Positions 61,864 to 64,000 of a stretch of 64,000 nt of DNA are shown here, piece by piece (the stretch's first letter is position 1; each line of letters opens with the position of its first letter). A program made the position numbers and the translations under genes. The notes beneath the pieces are model-generated. The model saw only the letters and a program-made list of their open reading frames with translations, did no database searches and was not told the origin of the DNA. Source of the DNA: Gemmatimonadota bacterium (GTDB lineage: Bacteria; Latescibacterota; UBA2968; GCA-2709665); NCBI GenBank assembly GCA_028877215.1, contig JAPPFJ010000008.1, positions 224,102-288,101 on the forward strand, given 5' to 3'.

Positions 61864-62730
61864 ATGATTCCCAGCCCATTCGACTATCATGCGCCGAAGA
61901 CCCTGAGAAAGGCGCTCAGCCTGCTTAATGAACACGGCGGCGACGCGAAGATCCTGGCAGGCGGCCACAGCCTCATCCCGCTGATGAAACTGCGGTTCGC
62001 CTCGCCTGCAACCCTCATCGACCTGGGCGGCATTTCGGGTCTGCGGAAGGTCGTCGCCGGAAACGAAACCATCTCGATCGGAGCTCTGGCGACCCACTAC
62101 GCGGTGGAGAGCCACCGGCTGCTGAAGTCCAGGTGCGGTCTGCTTCCCGAAACGGCATCGGCCATCGGAGACGCCCAGGTGCGCAATCGCGGCACGGTGG
62201 GCGGCAGCCTGGTCCACGCGGACCCGGCCGCGGACTGGCCCGCGACGATGCTGGCGCTGGACGCCCAGCTCGATATCTCCGGCCCCGGGGGCGAACGGAG
62301 CGTTGCCGTCGGCGATTTCTTCGAAGACCTGCTCACCGTCGCCATCGGCGAGGACGAGATTCTCACTCGAATCAGGATCGCCACGCCGCCGGACAACTCG
62401 GGCGGCGCGTACGTCAAGATGCACCAGTCCGCCTCGGGATTCGCCATCTGCGGCGTTGCGGCGCAGGTCACGCTGGACAACGGCAACTGCGCGTCTGTCG
62501 GCATCGGCGTCACGGGCGTATCGCCGGTGGCCTACAGGGCTTCGGCCGCTGAAGCCGCGCTGCAGGGAGGCCCGCTGAACGCGGAGATGATCGCCGCAGC
62601 GGCCGACAAGGCGGCCGACGGCGTGGATGATTTCCAGGAAGACCACCACGCGTCGGGCGACTACCGTGCGCATCTGGCCAGGGTCTTCACGCGGCAGGCG
62701 CTCACGGCGGCCGCCGAACGGGCAGCCTGA
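61864..62730 (+). CDS. FAD-binding medium subunit (CoxM-like)
   Basis: A 288-residue flavoprotein subunit. AGGHSLIPLMKLR and the DAQVRNRGTVGGSLVHADPA motif bind FAD (AGGHS and TVGG boxes). It accepts electrons from the small subunit. ATG 61864 has GGAGAGA upstream; the longer frame from 61813 lacks a ribosome site. 99 bp separate it from the large-subunit gene. Confidence 0.92.
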   Translation: MIPSPFDYHAPKTLRKALSLLNEHGGDAKILAGGHSLIPLMKLRFASPATLIDLGGISGLRKVVAGNETISIGALATHYAVESHRLLKSRCGLLPETASAIGDAQVRNRGTVGGSLVHADPAADWPATMLALDAQLDISGPGGERSVAVGDFFEDLLTVAIGEDEILTRIRIATPPDNSGGAYVKMHQSASGFAICGVAAQVTLDNGNCASVGIGVTGVSPVAYRASAAEAALQGGPLNAEMIAAAADKAADGVDDFQEDHHASGDYRAHLARVFTRQALTAAAERAA

Positions 62731-62805
62731 CCAGCGTTTCACATCGAATTGAACGTTAAACGCGTGCGCTCGGTTCATGCCGCCGGGCGCACGTCCTCGC
62801 GTACC

Positions 62806-62842
62806 ACCCCCGGAAACCGCTGAGAATTTTAAGACAGCTTCT
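62806..62842. mobile_element. Single end of MITE family B
   Basis: CGCTGAGAATTTTAAGACAG followed by CTTCT matches one terminus of family B (reverse complement of the ends at 7062 and 14119). The opposite terminus is not seen within 150 bp. It abuts the ribosome site AAGGAG of the coxG-like gene. Confidence 0.55.
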
Positions 62843-62854
62843 AAGGAGAAGCTT

Positions 62855-63364
62855 GTGAAGATCAAGGGTACGCACACCATTAACGCACCGCGTCAGCGTG
62901 TCTTCGGAATGCTCACCGACCCCGACGCCCTCGCCAGGTGCATACCCGGCGCCCGGAAGCTGTCGCTTGTGGGCGAGAACACGTACGAACTGGAAATCAA
63001 CGCCGGCGTGGGACCCATCAGAGGCAGTTACAGCGGCACCGTCCGTCTGGAAGACCTGAACCCGCCCGAATGCTATCGCATGATCGTCGACGCGAAGGGT
63101 AAGACCGGATTCGTCAGGGGAGAGGGCAGTATCGACCTCGCGGCCGAGGGCGACGGCACTCAGGTCACCTACAGCGGCGACGTGCAGCTCGGCGGGCCCG
63201 TTGCCGCGGTGGGCCAGCGGCTGCACCTGAGCGTCTCGAAAATGATGACGCGTCAGCTCTTCGGCGCCATCGAGGCCGAGGCCAAAGCCGCTCCTGGTGA
63301 AACCGTAAAGCACGGCATCCTGAGGGACTATCTCCGCGGCAAGAAGCCGGGGGCGGGGGAGTAG
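62855..63364 (+). CDS. CoxG-like SRPBCC-family protein
   Basis: A 169-residue START/SRPBCC-fold protein. KIKGTHTINAPRQRVFGMLT, PDALARCIPGARKLSLVGEN and GPVAAVGQRLHLSVSKMM fit the carbon-monoxide dehydrogenase subunit G group, which has a lipid- or membrane-related role in anchoring the CoxSML complex. GTG 62855 has AAGGAG six bases upstream; the frame start at 62777 runs through MITE DNA. It is fourth in the operon. Confidence 0.88.
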   Translation: MKIKGTHTINAPRQRVFGMLTDPDALARCIPGARKLSLVGENTYELEINAGVGPIRGSYSGTVRLEDLNPPECYRMIVDAKGKTGFVRGEGSIDLAAEGDGTQVTYSGDVQLGGPVAAVGQRLHLSVSKMMTRQLFGAIEAEAKAAPGETVKHGILRDYLRGKKPGAGE

Positions 63365-63428
63365 CGATTCCCGTACGGCCCGGCCGAGATAGCCAGAAAC
63401 AACTGAGTTCTATAACCCGGAATCCTGT

Positions 63429-63794
63429 ATGCCCCATATCGACTGGAACGACGTCCCCGTCAACGAACTGGCGCCCGGCGTGCGCATCCGCGCACCCTAC
63501 GGCGAGAATCTCATGATCTCCCTGCTGGAAATGGATGAGGGCGCGGTCGTGCCGCTGCATCATCATCCGCACGAGCAGGGCGGTATCATGCTCGAGGGCC
63601 GGGTCGAACTGACCATAGGCGATGTCACCCGGACGGTTGAGAAGGACGCGGCCTATCTCATCCCTCCCAACGTGCCCCATCGCGCGATCGCGGTGGACGG
63701 CCCCGCCGTTGTGTTGGACATCTTCAGCCCCGTCCGGGAAGATTACGTGGAACTGGGAAACCGCTACATCCCGCCCGAGGACAGAGCGGGGTAG
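63429..63794 (+). CDS. Cupin-domain protein
   Basis: A 121-residue single-domain cupin. Metal motif 1 VPLHHHPHEQGGIMLEGRVE has three histidines and a glutamate; motif 2 YLIPPNVPHRAIA carries the last histidine. Such small cupins bind a metal and act as isomerases or dioxygenases, or sense small ligands. It follows coxG by 64 bp and precedes the operon terminator; it may act on the hydroxylase's substrate or product. Confidence 0.88.
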   Translation: MPHIDWNDVPVNELAPGVRIRAPYGENLMISLLEMDEGAVVPLHHHPHEQGGIMLEGRVELTIGDVTRTVEKDAAYLIPPNVPHRAIAVDGPAVVLDIFSPVREDYVELGNRYIPPEDRAG

Positions 63795-63840
63795 CGCAGT
63801 CACAACAGGCCGCCGCGTCGATGAGATTTAGTCGAAAACC

Positions 63841-63876
63841 AAAAGCGGGTCGGGATTTTATCCTGACCCGCTTTTT
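63841..63876 (+). terminator. Intrinsic terminator of the cox-like operon
   Basis: AAAAGCGGGTC pairs with GACCCGCTTTT, with a bulged inner stem GGGA/TCC, followed by a T-run. It lies 46 bp after the cupin stop. Confidence 0.85.
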
Positions 63877-63940
63877 CATGCAATTGTATAGACATTATAA
63901 AAACCAAATCCAAATCTCCCCGAATTCCCTGCCTACGGCG

Positions 63941-63967
63941 TGTTCCTTTTGAAGCGACCAAAAGGAA
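63941..63967. repeat. 10-bp inverted repeat at window edge
   Basis: GTTCCTTTTG and CAAAAGGAAC surround AAGCGAC. The unit, followed by CAAAAGTCGCCGCTGGGCGC, runs out of the window. This resembles a common dispersed element in several bacterial phyla, but identity is unproven. Confidence 0.5.
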
Positions 63968-64000
63968 CCAAAAGTCGCCGCTGGGCGCGGGGCCTGCCAG

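Noticed and set aside
58956..62730. Form I aerobic CO dehydrogenase
   Set aside because: The active-site loop is AYRGAGR, not AYxCSFR, so the specific CO dehydrogenase call is not supported.

Overview
The window looks like a moderately high-GC bacterial chromosome segment from an environmental, probably uncultured, lineage. The evidence is an outer-membrane LPS-assembly lipoprotein (LptE-like) with a DUF1844 partner, an RND pump, and many catabolic families such as PhyH dioxygenase, NHL propellers, an enolase-superfamily dehydratase and a CoxL form-II hydroxylase. This fits a Gram-negative FCB or Latescibacterota/Poribacteria-like genome, but that assignment is inference. Short dispersed repeats are unusually common: at least two MITE-like families, one REP/MITE-like palindromic family, and a cluster of 'ATGGATGGACAGGATAAACAGGATG'-type repeats (at most 20 bases are shown per motif below).

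Layout. 1-1.8 kb: 3' part of an RND transporter. 2-3.2 kb: AAA/DUF4143 ATPase behind a striking tandem operator, followed by a MITE. 3.4-12.7 kb: mixed metabolism (SDR, beta-propeller, class I glutamine amidotransferase, aquaporin, DMT-like transporter, esterase lipoprotein, TPP enzyme plus enolase-superfamily pair). 12.7-18.1 kb: a minus-strand glycolytic cluster, probably PPi-dependent phosphofructokinase-gap-pgk-tpiA-secG-tRNA-Leu, ending at a strong hairpin. 18.1-23.7 kb: comF, a HAD-YvcK fusion, a second HAD hydrolase, a DUF62 SAM hydrolase and radC. 24.5-25.6 kb: ankyrin protein.

25.8-46.5 kb is a transport island, visibly more A/T-rich in its first half. It holds an NtrB-like kinase and an NtrC-like regulator, a good sigma-54 promoter with a palindromic upstream site, four long ABC-2 permeases arranged A1-B1-A2-B2, a NEW3-type membrane-anchored protein and an ABC ATPase, ending at a strong terminator. 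A second module follows: a COG4586-like ATPase, two short ABC-2 permeases and a HlyD-like adaptor, then a duplicated copy of the two permeases and adaptor whose own ATPase survives only as an 82-codon C-terminal remnant. I know of no described system with this composition.

46.5-58.6 kb: amidohydrolase, NHL protein, PhyH, Eis-like acetyltransferase, cysteine synthase, NUDIX, VapBC-like and HicBA-like toxin-antitoxin genes and an orphan truncated HicB, LptE/DUF1844 and a FrnE-like DsbA protein. In this stretch lies an AhpD/CMD-family gene that is interrupted by TGA exactly at the second cysteine of the E-x11-C-x2-C-x3-H motif, with a plausible bacterial SECIS hairpin behind it. I read it as a selenoprotein. 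58.9-63.9 kb: a CoxS-CoxL-CoxM-CoxG-cupin operon with a terminator. The window ends in another palindromic repeat.
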